This document shows, piece by piece, positions 31,296 to 38,250 of a DNA stretch of 40,323 bases. Origin of the DNA: a virus; IMG/VR virus record IMGVR_UViG_3300031673_000180, positions 1 to 40,323 of that record; one strand, 5' to 3'. A program made the position numbers and the translations under genes. Position 1 is the first letter of the stretch. The number at the start of each line of letters is the position of its first letter. Under the pieces are notes generated by a model. The model saw only the letters and a program-made list of their open reading frames with translations, ran no database searches and was not told where the DNA came from.

Positions 31296-31517
31296 ATGGA
31301 CGACACACTAACCGAGCAACAGCGCATGGATCTTATCGACCACTTTCTAATCAACAAAGAGAAGCTTAACAACATGCTAGGCGATAACGGATTCGTTGAT
31401 TTTTCACTAAGGACCCTAATGAATGATGAGTGCCAAATATGTAAGCGCAGTAAGATCCAAGACAAAACTTGTTACGGAATAGTAGGTTCTATCCCATGTT
31501 TATTATTTAAAGAATGA
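31296..31517 (+). CDS. Hypothetical acidic protein with C-terminal Cys set (73 aa)
   Basis: ATG 31296 behind AAGGAGAG. Helical N-terminal half, then CQIC and two more Cys (CYG, CLL) for a possible metal site. No family recognised. Confidence 0.5.
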   Translation: MDDTLTEQQRMDLIDHFLINKEKLNNMLGDNGFVDFSLRTLMNDECQICKRSKIQDKTCYGIVGSIPCLLFKE

Positions 31518-31530
31518 AGGAGCGAGCGAA

Positions 31531-31920
31531 ATGCAAAAGCTAACATCCGATCAACTCATGGCCTTATCAGAACTTGGCAATCATCCACTAATCGCATTCG
31601 TTGACATTAGCTTCCACCAAAGCGGTTACACGCACATCATGGTATCGTCGCAACCTAACACAAACTTAGCAACAATCACTTATGAATTAATTAAAATCTT
31701 CCCTGATATGGAGAGAGGTTTTCCGACTGTAACACATAGTGATGATGGATCAAGTAGACGTACCTATCCAATTTCAGCAGGGATGGGATTATATTTTAAT
31801 CTCCTTATGAACTACACAATAGAAATAGCCCCCTTGCTACAGGGAGCCGAGGAATTAACACTCTCTAATATTAACACAGTCAGATGGAGTTTAGAAGACA
31901 TCATGCGTCAGGAGGGCTGA
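31531..31920 (+). CDS. Hypothetical protein (129 aa)
   Basis: A 129-residue alpha/beta protein with even composition and no motif that I recognise. ATG 31531 follows AAGGAG. It shares its end with the ribosome site of the YopX-like gene. Codon use matches its neighbours. Confidence 0.55.
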   Translation: MQKLTSDQLMALSELGNHPLIAFVDISFHQSGYTHIMVSSQPNTNLATITYELIKIFPDMERGFPTVTHSDDGSSRRTYPISAGMGLYFNLLMNYTIEIAPLLQGAEELTLSNINTVRWSLEDIMRQEG

Positions 31921-31922
31921 GG

Positions 31923-32306
31923 ATGAAAAGATTAATTAAGTTCAGGGCATGGGATAAAAGCACTAATGCAATGATTTACTTTGACCTTACTGATATTTAT
32001 AAAAAGGAATTGGCGCAAGGTCATTACCAAACTATGATTAAAGAAGTTTGTTTTGAGCATCCGGTCTATGGGGTTAATCCAGATATAATTCTCATGCAAT
32101 ACACAGGACTCCATGACTCCAAGGGAACTGAAATATATGAGGGGGATATAGTTGATTTTCCAGAAACAAAAGGTTGCTCTGTTTATTTTGAAAAGGGAGC
32201 GTTTATGATAACAAACCCGTGGGGCAATAAGTGGCTTCTAATGCAAAACGCTTTTAACTGTGAAGTAATCGGAAACATCCACGAAGGAGGTACACCCAAT
32301 GAATAA
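31923..32306 (+). CDS. YopX-family protein
   Basis: A 127-residue protein with the YopX pattern: IKFRAWDKSTNAMIYF at the start, MQYTGLHDSKGTEIYEGDIV in the middle and a C-terminal CEVIGNIHE. YopX proteins are common in Gram-positive phages and prophages; their role is not established. ATG 31923 is preceded by GGAGG, and the end overlaps the next gene. Confidence 0.85.
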   Translation: MKRLIKFRAWDKSTNAMIYFDLTDIYKKELAQGHYQTMIKEVCFEHPVYGVNPDIILMQYTGLHDSKGTEIYEGDIVDFPETKGCSVYFEKGAFMITNPWGNKWLLMQNAFNCEVIGNIHEGGTPNE

Positions 32307-32484
32307 CCTTCACCCAACATTTCAGAAAATCCTCGAAAATGCGCTTAACGTCCAAATCGAGCGCGAACATAAAAAGGTAGTACAGCCAAAACAGCGCAGC
32401 CCATGGAAGTACATGGAGGAACATGAGTCAAAGGAAGAACTGGGGATCAAGCACAATGATTATTTAATGGGAGGATGGTTTTAA
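32299..32484 (+). CDS. Hypothetical small protein (61 aa)
   Basis: A 61-residue helical polar protein starting inside the end of YopX behind GGAGG and ending with a TAATG overlap to the Gp157 gene. Its end carries GGGAGG for that gene. No family known. Confidence 0.5.
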   Translation: MNNLHPTFQKILENALNVQIEREHKKVVQPKQRSPWKYMEEHESKEELGIKHNDYLMGGWF

Positions 32485-32981
32485 TGTCCATTAAATTATA
32501 CGAATTAACCGAGGGATACAAAGCACTCTGGAATCTTGTGGACGATAACGACTCTGACCTATCCATGATTGAGACAGCACTCCAAACAGTAGAAGGCGCA
32601 ATTGAAGTGAAGGCCAACAACATCATTATCTTTCTAAAATCACTGGATGCCGATGCCAAAGCGATCAAAGAAGAAGAAGTAAGGCTGGCAACAAGGCGCA
32701 AGGCTATCGAAAATAAACATTCGAGTATTAAGCAATATCTTCAAGCGCAAATGGAGCTGGCTGGGATAGAGAAGCTGAAAGGTGCCATATCTACGCTCAG
32801 TATTCAAAATAACCCCCCATCTGTACAAATACTTGATATTGATAGTATCCCGGGAAAATATCTAACCCTCATCCCCGAACAATATGTACCTGATAAAAAA
32901 CGCATATCGGAAGCACTTAAGCAAGGAGAGGATATACCGGGCGCATCACTATCAGTTGGAAGATCGCTACGAATTAGATAG
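32484..32981 (+). CDS. Gp157-family protein
   Basis: A 165-residue protein: KLYELTEGYKALWNL at the start, a long coiled coil in the middle, then the IPGKYLTLIPEQYVPDKKRI and GEDIPGASL segments of the Gp157 family. It is usually found beside recombination genes (ERF, SSB), as here, and has been linked to phage resistance of the host and to DNA metabolism, role unclear. ATG 32484 follows GGAGG by nine bases; ATG 32475 overlaps it. Confidence 0.82.
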   Translation: MSIKLYELTEGYKALWNLVDDNDSDLSMIETALQTVEGAIEVKANNIIIFLKSLDADAKAIKEEEVRLATRRKAIENKHSSIKQYLQAQMELAGIEKLKGAISTLSIQNNPPSVQILDIDSIPGKYLTLIPEQYVPDKKRISEALKQGEDIPGASLSVGRSLRIR

Positions 32982-32989
32982 GAGGGCAT

Positions 32990-33628
32990 ATGCCTAATTT
33001 AAAAGATATGAGTGGTAAAAAATTCGGAAGATTAACCGTTGTGTCACGAGCTGAAAATTATCGAGGCGGTGCTGCAATGTGGAATTGCAGGTGCGAGTGC
33101 GGAAGAGAAAGGCCATTTATGGGCCAGTCGCTAAGAAGTGGAGCGGCTAAGAGTTGTGGATGTCTTTGCAAGGAAATTAACTTAAAGCGCATTACAAAAC
33201 ATGGTAAACATAAAACGAGGCTCTATAGAATATGGAGCGGTATGAAAAATAGGTGCTACCTAAAATCTCATGGTTCTTATATTTACTATGGAGGCCGAGG
33301 AATAAATATTTGCAAAGAGTGGACAGACAACTTTTCATTATTTTACAAATGGTCAGTGGATAACGGTTATTCTGATAATTTAACAATTGATAGAATTAAC
33401 ACTTATGGGAACTACGAACCGGATAATTGCCGTTGGATAACGATGCGAGAACAACACAACAATACACGTGCTAGCCAATACCTTGAATCAGATGGAGAGA
33501 TCCACACACTTGCTGATTGGGCAAGAATTAAAGGTTTAAGCAGAAAAACCATCCACGCAAGATTTAGGAGAGGATGGGCAACGGAACGAATATTATCTCC
33601 AATCAAACAAAAGGTAGGAATAAATTAA
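32990..33628 (+). CDS. Putative homing-type HNH endonuclease
   Basis: A 212-residue protein of the MPNLKDMSGKKFGRLTVV type. An N-terminal Zn site (CRCECG, CGCL) is followed by MKNRCY and the family stretch IDRINTYGNYEPDNCRWI, typical of phage homing nucleases. A C-terminal helix-turn-helix-like part (LADWARIKGLSRKTIHARF) would bind DNA. It lies alone between Gp157 and ERF, which suggests insertion as a selfish gene. Confidence 0.75.
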   Translation: MPNLKDMSGKKFGRLTVVSRAENYRGGAAMWNCRCECGRERPFMGQSLRSGAAKSCGCLCKEINLKRITKHGKHKTRLYRIWSGMKNRCYLKSHGSYIYYGGRGINICKEWTDNFSLFYKWSVDNGYSDNLTIDRINTYGNYEPDNCRWITMREQHNNTRASQYLESDGEIHTLADWARIKGLSRKTIHARFRRGWATERILSPIKQKVGIN

Positions 33629-33643
33629 GGAGGAATTAAACGA

Positions 33644-34249
33644 ATGAAAAAATCTGAATCAATCGCAAGCCTAGCAATGGCGTTAAGCAAATTTCAAGGC
33701 GAAGTGATTAACCCGAAGAACACAGCTAATAACCCATTTTTCAAATCTTCTTATTGCCCCCTGAACGAGGTTATTAACGCCACTAGGTCAATCTTAGCCA
33801 AACACGGTTTAAGTGTCTTACAGAGTCCTTCAGGTGACGGTGAGCATATCGTAGTAACCACATTATTGATGCATAGTTCCGGGGAATGGATAGAGGGGGA
33901 TCCCTTGGTATTAAAGGCTGATAAAGTCACGGCGCAGGGAGCTGGATCTGCAATATCGTATGGGCGTAGATATGCACTCTCTGCAATCCTGGGCATAAGT
34001 TCAGATGAGGATGATGATGCGAACATAGCGGCAGGTAATAAGGATAAAGCTGATCCACCTAAATTAGTTGAAAATGTCAACTGGGTACAATTTTGGGATG
34101 CCTGTAAAAAGCTAGGCTATACCATGGAAGAAGTACAAAAAATCGCCAACACAAAAGACTTCTCCAAGTGGACCAAAGACAAAGCAAATGCTCTGTATAA
34201 CGACCTTAAAACAATGAAACTCAGCGCAACAGTGGGAGGAACAAATTAA
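33644..34249 (+). CDS. ERF single-strand annealing protein
   Basis: A 201-residue ERF-family recombinase. Typical elements are ALSKFQGEVINPKN, NPFFKSSYCPLNEV near residue 30 and GAGSAISYGRRYALSAILGI near residue 100. ERF proteins anneal complementary strands, often to circularise a terminally redundant phage chromosome, which suits a headful phage. The C-terminal 50 residues form a separate helical region. It overlaps ssb by TAATG. Confidence 0.9.
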   Translation: MKKSESIASLAMALSKFQGEVINPKNTANNPFFKSSYCPLNEVINATRSILAKHGLSVLQSPSGDGEHIVVTTLLMHSSGEWIEGDPLVLKADKVTAQGAGSAISYGRRYALSAILGISSDEDDDANIAAGNKDKADPPKLVENVNWVQFWDACKKLGYTMEEVQKIANTKDFSKWTKDKANALYNDLKTMKLSATVGGTN

Positions 34250-34632
34250 TGAATAAGATATTACTCTCAGGCCGGGCAGTAGCGGAACCGGAACTTAAAT
34301 TCCTTACCGATGGCAAAGCAGTCTGCACATTTAAACTAGCAGTTCGCCGCGACTTCAAAAACAAAGAGGGCAATTACGAGTCAGACTTCTTCAGCTGCAT
34401 AGCTTATGGCAAGACAGGAGAGCTAATGGCCGAGTGGATCAAAAAGGGGAGCCTCTTCCCAATATGGGGTAAAAGCCAGAACAGAACCTACACCAATAAG
34501 GATGGAGTTAAAGTTTACATCAATGAGGTGGTTGTGGAAGGTTTTGACTTTCCACCGAAACAACAAGAGAACAACAGTCCAACAGGGACATACGGCAATG
34601 AAGTCAATATGGATGATGATACCCCATTCTGA
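34249..34632 (+). CDS. ssb: Single-stranded DNA-binding protein
   Basis: A 127-residue OB-fold protein: NKILLSGRAVAEPELKFL at the start, FKLAVRR, DFFSCIAYGKTGE and an end of DDDTPF, the acidic tip that recruits host repair and replication proteins. Shorter than bacterial SSB (about 170 residues), as usual for phage forms. Works with ERF and the primase-helicase. Confidence 0.92.
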   Translation: MNKILLSGRAVAEPELKFLTDGKAVCTFKLAVRRDFKNKEGNYESDFFSCIAYGKTGELMAEWIKKGSLFPIWGKSQNRTYTNKDGVKVYINEVVVEGFDFPPKQQENNSPTGTYGNEVNMDDDTPF

Positions 34633-34645
34633 TCTAACATACATG

Positions 34646-34672
34646 AGCCGGTGTTACTCCCGGCTTTCTACC
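34646..34672 (+). terminator. Terminator after ssb
   Basis: AGCCGG (34646-34651) pairs with CCGGCT (34660-34665) around an 8-base loop, followed by TTCTACC. Moderately convincing. Confidence 0.55.
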
Positions 34673-34694
34673 TTCTTCTTAGCCCAGTATGTTT

Positions 34695-34841
34695 CTAGTC
34701 CTTCGATTCATAACGCTTCAAGAATTCCTTCAAAATATTGTTTAGCTGCTGAGAGAACGATCTATCTTCCTTCTTCGCAATCTCAACAATAGCGTCATTA
34801 ACGTCCTGGTCAATCGAAATCGAGGTATGAACCTTCTTCAT
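34695..34841 (-). CDS. Ribbon-helix-helix protein 1 (Arc-like, 48 aa)
   Basis: ATG at 34841 behind AAGGAG. HTSISIDQDVNDAIVEIAKK is a beta strand plus first helix, followed by EDRSFSQQLNNILKEFL, the turn and second helix of an Arc/CopG-type DNA-binding protein. It is a clear paralogue of the genes at 34950 and 35342, which share E-K/D-RS-x-SQQ. Divergent from the second copy. Likely a repressor. Confidence 0.75.
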   Translation of the reverse strand: MKKVHTSISIDQDVNDAIVEIAKKEDRSFSQQLNNILKEFLKRYESKD

Positions 34842-34904
34842 AAAAATAATTCTCCTTTTTGCCTATATTATGTGTGCGCAGATGTATTTATATATGCCGA
34901 ACTA

Positions 34905-34913
34905 TGATATAAT
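34905..34913 (+). promoter_or_regulatory. Extended -10 promoter of the second RHH gene
   Basis: TGATATAAT (TG at 34905-34906, TATAAT at 34908-34913), with no good -35. It lies 37 bases before the gene and about 65 bases from the divergent RHH gene. Confidence 0.6.
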
Positions 34914-34949
34914 TTATTTAGAAATAGTTTTCAAGAAAGGAGTAAGCAA

Positions 34950-35078
34950 ATGGCAAAAAAGAATACCTCTGTTTCCCTAGATACTGCCCTACACGATAAG
35001 CTAGTAAAAATGGCAGAGAAGGAAGAACGCTCAGTATCCCAACAAATGGCCTATTTGATTAAAAAGGCTAATGGCTAA
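34950..35078 (+). CDS. Ribbon-helix-helix protein 2 (Arc-like, 42 aa)
   Basis: ATG 34950 follows AAAGGAG. NTSVSLDTALHDKLVKMAEK then EERSVSQQMAYLIKK: the same strand-helix-turn-helix as its two neighbours, at minimal length. The stop codon lies on the U-tract of the opposing RNA candidate, so the two transcripts meet or overlap here. Confidence 0.75.
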   Translation: MAKKNTSVSLDTALHDKLVKMAEKEERSVSQQMAYLIKKANG

Positions 35079-35246
35079 AAATAGGTTTTGGCACACTCCC
35101 ACTCTAGCAATGTTACAAGCATTGTAAGATCGAGAGTATGCCGAATGAGCCAAAGCTCCAAGTGAATTGTCCGTGCTAACGAACTGCAGCTATTGAAAGT
35201 AGCTGAGGAAAAACACCCTGTGCAACAGGTCTATTTGTTTTACCTA
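35076..35246 (-). ncRNA. Structured small RNA candidate (about 171 nt) between RHH genes
   Basis: On the minus strand, a promoter starts it near 35246. Its first bases ATAGGT (35247-35242) pair with ACCTAT (35086-35081) just before TTTTT, so the ends close and terminate. Inside are CCTGT/ACAGG, CAGCTA/TAGCTG, GTTCGT/ACGGAC, GAGC/GCTC and a 9-bp stem GGCATACTC/GAGTGTGCC with an inner hairpin. Two stems hold G-U pairs that would be C-A mismatches on the plus strand. There is no open frame. No known RNA family was recognised. Confidence 0.65.
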
Positions 35247-35251
35247 TGTTT

Positions 35252-35280
35252 ATAATACAACATTCAACAAGGGTAGTCAA
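35252..35280 (-). promoter_or_regulatory. Promoter of the small RNA: TTGACT-17-TATTAT
   Basis: On the minus strand, TTGACT (35280-35275), a 17-base spacer and TATTAT (35257-35252). It points away from the third RHH gene and abuts tandem repeats at 35281-35300. Confidence 0.75.
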
Positions 35281-35300
35281 TAGTATTCTATAGTATTCTA
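35281..35300. repeat. Tandem 10-bp repeat, likely RHH operator
   Basis: Two head-to-tail copies of TAGTATTCTA lie between the small-RNA promoter and the third RHH gene. RHH repressors often bind such direct repeats spaced by about one helical turn. It could control both directions. Confidence 0.55.
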
Positions 35301-35341
35301 TAAAAATATTTATTATGCAGTATTGGGGAGGAATTCACACC

Positions 35342-35515
35342 ATGGCTAAAGTAAAAACATCAATTTCTATAGATAAAGAACTGTTCGAGGAATTAACAGA
35401 TATGTCCGAAAAGGAAGATCGCTCATTTTCACAGCAGATTACCCACCTGGTTAAGATGGGCAGAGAAGCTGCATATAACGCAGATTTAACTAAGATACGC
35501 GCTGAATTAAAGTAG
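35342..35515 (+). CDS. Ribbon-helix-helix protein 3 (Arc-like, 57 aa)
   Basis: ATG 35342 behind GGGGAGG. KTSISIDKELFEELTDMSEK then EDRSFSQQITHLVK: third member of the trio, with a longer helical tail. It is directly upstream of the replication initiator gene, so it may control replication. ATG 35315 upstream lacks a site. Confidence 0.75.
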   Translation: MAKVKTSISIDKELFEELTDMSEKEDRSFSQQITHLVKMGREAAYNADLTKIRAELK

Positions 35516-35523
35516 GTGATTGA

Positions 35524-36174
35524 ATGGCAGGGTGGATTAAGTTACACAGAAAAATAAGAGAAGGGCCACTTTGGGAGGAAAAGCCATTCGATAAGGCCAG
35601 AGCGTGGATAGACATAATTCTTTCTGCTAACCATGAACCTAATAAGTTCCTGCTAGGAAATGAAATGGTATCAGTGGATAGGGGAAGTTTTATAACCTCC
35701 GAACACAAGCTAATGGAACGCTGGGGATGGTCAAAAAGCAAGGTAAGGGCATTTTTGAGCCTTTTAGAAAATGAATTAATGATAGTCAAAAAAACAGACC
35801 ACAAAAAAACCACCCTAGAGGTGCTAAACTACTGCATCTACCAAGATACTGAAACCACAAAAGAACCGCGAAAGAACCGCGAAAGAACCGCGAAAGAACC
35901 GCGAAAAGACCTAAACAAGAATGATAAGAATGATAAGAATGAAAATAAGTTAGTATATGCGGAAAAAGTTTACCTTTTAGAAATCGAATATCAAACACTT
36001 ATCACCAAGTATGGTGAAGCAGATACAGCAGCCATGATCGAAAAACTAAACTTTTATAAGATGGCAAACGGTAAAGAATATGACTCAGATTATGGGGCGG
36101 TCAATAGCTGGGTAGCTAAGGAAATATTAAAACAGAAAGCTACTGCAGAAAAGCCTAGACAAATAAGGATGTGA
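35524..36174 (+). CDS. Replication initiator (DnaD-like/O-like)
   Basis: A 216-residue protein. Residues 1-108 match the N-terminal winged helix of Gram-positive phage replication proteins (GWIKLHRKIREGPLWEEKP, FDKARAWIDII, WGWSKSKVRAFLSLLE). Residues about 112-130 are Lys/Arg/Pro-rich and are coded by an 11-bp iteron array; the C-terminal part is helical. It would bind the iterons and load the helicase coded next. The initiator-with-internal-origin layout is as in lambdoid phages. Confidence 0.8.
   Translation: MAGWIKLHRKIREGPLWEEKPFDKARAWIDIILSANHEPNKFLLGNEMVSVDRGSFITSEHKLMERWGWSKSKVRAFLSLLENELMIVKKTDHKKTTLEVLNYCIYQDTETTKEPRKNRERTAKEPRKDLNKNDKNDKNENKLVYAEKVYLLEIEYQTLITKYGEADTAAMIEKLNFYKMANGKEYDSDYGAVNSWVAKEILKQKATAEKPRQIRM
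35860..35942 (+). repeat. Iteron array and AT-rich repeats: probable replication origin
   Basis: Four exact head-to-tail copies of AAAGAACCGCG (35860-35903), then AAGAATGAT repeats (35917-35942) in an AT-rich stretch. The 11-bp period is one DNA turn and not a multiple of three, so it is kept for DNA binding rather than protein repeats. It lies inside the initiator gene. Confidence 0.75.
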
Positions 36175-36180
36175 TTTTAA

Positions 36181-37962
36181 ATGCAGCCTTTAGACTTCGC
36201 CAGAAGATACCTAGGAGAATTCAAGCAACACGGTAACGAGATAATCCCTACTTACTGCTTATTTTGTCACGGTGGATCACATAGGGATAAATTCTCCTTC
36301 GCCTTGAACGTTGATAACCTTACCTACAATTGCAAGCGAGGAAGTTGCGGAAAGCAAGGACACTTCTCCCAGCTATGTAAAGAGTTCGGGGAAAGTTACA
36401 CGGATACAAATTATGAAATGCGCAAGCCACTTAAAAAGTCATTTAAGAAGCCCACAGCAACAGTAGAGCCATCCAAAAAGAAGGTAGAGGACTATTTGAA
36501 ACTCAGGGGATTTACAAAGCCCACATGGGAGCGTAGGGGAGTAGGAGAAGTAAAGGGCGCGATTGCCTTTCCTTATCTAGTCGATGGGCAAGCGGTATTA
36601 ATGAAATTTAGAAAGCCGGAGAAGTACAACGGTAACGGACAAAAGGCATGGAGAGAAGATGGCGGTCAGTCGGTTTTATGGGGAATGGATCTCTGCTCAC
36701 TAGATAATCCTCTTGTCATAGTCGAAGGAGAATTTGATGCTCTGGCCTTAGACGAAGCAGGAGTGCCAAACGTGGTAAGCGTGCCAAGTGGAGCGCAAGA
36801 CCTAACTTGGATAGAAAATTGTTGGGATTGGTTAGATAAATTCAACAAGGTGATTATTTGGGGAGATAACGACGATCCCGGCCGCAAAATGGTTAGAAAT
36901 GCAATTCTCAAAATAGGTGAGTGGAAATGCTTCGTAGTGGATGCACCACACCAGGACGCAAACGTCAGCTTAGTCAAAGAGGGGAAGGAAAAAACGGCTG
37001 GGTATGTTCTGAGCGCAAAACCAATACCAGTAACCGGGTTGATTAACTTGGCAGACGTTGTACCGATTGATCTAACAAATGTGGAGAGAGCGTGTTCTGG
37101 AATACCTGGGATAGCAAAAAGTATAGGCGATTTCCTCATGGGTGAAGTAAGTATCTGGACCGGAAAGAACGGTCAAGGTAAGTCAACCTTCTTGGGGCAG
37201 ATGATGATTGAAGCAGTAAACGAAGGAAAGTCAGTATGTGCCTATAGCGGAGAGCTAAGGGCAGACCGTTTCCAGTATTGGATCAACTTACAGGCAGCCG
37301 GTCGAAACAACATAGAATACTTCTTCGACAGGGTTAAGGACAAAAAAGTAGGATTTCTTCAAAAAGAAATCAGCGAAAAAATAAAAGAATGGTATCGAGG
37401 AAAGTTCTGGCTTTATGACAACAACATGAATTCAGAGAACAGCGAAGAGACAGGAATAATTAAACTCTTCACTTATGCTGCAAGGAAGTACGACTGCAAG
37501 GTTTTTCTAGTAGATAACCTAATGACATCCAAGTTTGACGGAGGAAAGTCAGAAAGTGACTACTACCGGGCACAGTCGAATTTCGTTGGTGAACTTATGC
37601 ACTTTGCAAAAACTTACAACGTCCATGTTCATCTTGTAGCTCACCCAAAGAAAACTAGAGGGAAGCTAGAGAAGGAAGATATATCAGGGACCGGGGACAT
37701 AACAAACCGAGCAGATAATGTTTTCTCAGTTGAGAGAGTGACGGACCCAACTTTAGGATGCGACACAATAGTTAGTATTTTAAAAAACCGGAGCGAAGGG
37801 GTACAAAACGAAGAGATAGGACTTAGCTTTGATCCGGACAGCAAACGATTCTGGCAACCATCCGATGTGATGGGATTTAATAAAAAGTATGGATGGGAAA
37901 CAATTTTAGGAACAGAAGTTCAATTTCCACAAGAAGAATGTCCGTGGGATGTGGCGCAATGA
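36181..37962 (+). CDS. Primase-helicase (T7 gp4/TWINKLE type)
   Basis: A 593-residue replicative protein. An N-terminal zinc finger has Cys26, Cys29, Cys51 and Cys56. A TOPRIM fold follows with IVEGEFDALAL (Glu182, Glu184) and WGDNDDPGR (Asp229, Asp231). The RecA-type helicase has Walker A GKNGQGKST (328-336), Walker B VFLVDNL and a later VHLVAHPKK followed by DISGTGDITNRADN. It should make primers and unwind DNA. Primase activity is plausible since zinc and TOPRIM motifs are intact. Overlaps the next gene by ATGA. Confidence 0.92.
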   Translation: MQPLDFARRYLGEFKQHGNEIIPTYCLFCHGGSHRDKFSFALNVDNLTYNCKRGSCGKQGHFSQLCKEFGESYTDTNYEMRKPLKKSFKKPTATVEPSKKKVEDYLKLRGFTKPTWERRGVGEVKGAIAFPYLVDGQAVLMKFRKPEKYNGNGQKAWREDGGQSVLWGMDLCSLDNPLVIVEGEFDALALDEAGVPNVVSVPSGAQDLTWIENCWDWLDKFNKVIIWGDNDDPGRKMVRNAILKIGEWKCFVVDAPHQDANVSLVKEGKEKTAGYVLSAKPIPVTGLINLADVVPIDLTNVERACSGIPGIAKSIGDFLMGEVSIWTGKNGQGKSTFLGQMMIEAVNEGKSVCAYSGELRADRFQYWINLQAAGRNNIEYFFDRVKDKKVGFLQKEISEKIKEWYRGKFWLYDNNMNSENSEETGIIKLFTYAARKYDCKVFLVDNLMTSKFDGGKSESDYYRAQSNFVGELMHFAKTYNVHVHLVAHPKKTRGKLEKEDISGTGDITNRADNVFSVERVTDPTLGCDTIVSILKNRSEGVQNEEIGLSFDPDSKRFWQPSDVMGFNKKYGWETILGTEVQFPQEECPWDVAQ

Positions 37963-38126
37963 AACAACATGAAGAACTCTGCAAAAGAGTAATGGCTGCA
38001 ATGATTTGGATTGATTCACCTGAACGAACAAAAGAGGAAATAGATAAATGGTTCCCTAGCTTCAAAATTATGTTTGATGAACTAACTAAATTAGAAAGGG
38101 AAATGAGAAATGAAAGAAATAAGTGA
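37959..38126 (+). CDS. Hypothetical helical protein (55 aa)
   Basis: Starts by ATGA overlap with the helicase gene. A charged helical protein (EELCKRVMAAMIWID, KIMFDELTKLEREM). Its end overlaps the next tiny gene. Possibly a replication accessory; no family known. Confidence 0.5.
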   Translation: MKQHEELCKRVMAAMIWIDSPERTKEEIDKWFPSFKIMFDELTKLEREMRNERNK

Positions 38127-38214
38127 TGATGATTTTGCCAAGATTGTGAGAAAAGTAATTAGGCTAATCTCAACTAGAGATCCGCAGGAACACGCCAGGA
38201 TAGCGAAGGGTTAG
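38110..38214 (+). CDS. Tiny hypothetical protein (34 aa)
   Basis: ATG 38110 lies inside the end of the previous gene, with GAAAGGGA upstream. A 34-residue charged helix. Real by context of tight overlaps, weak otherwise. Confidence 0.35.
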   Translation: MKEISDDDFAKIVRKVIRLISTRDPQEHARIAKG

Positions 38215-38250
38215 AGACACTAAGACATCGGTAGAGAGGGAGATAAAAGC

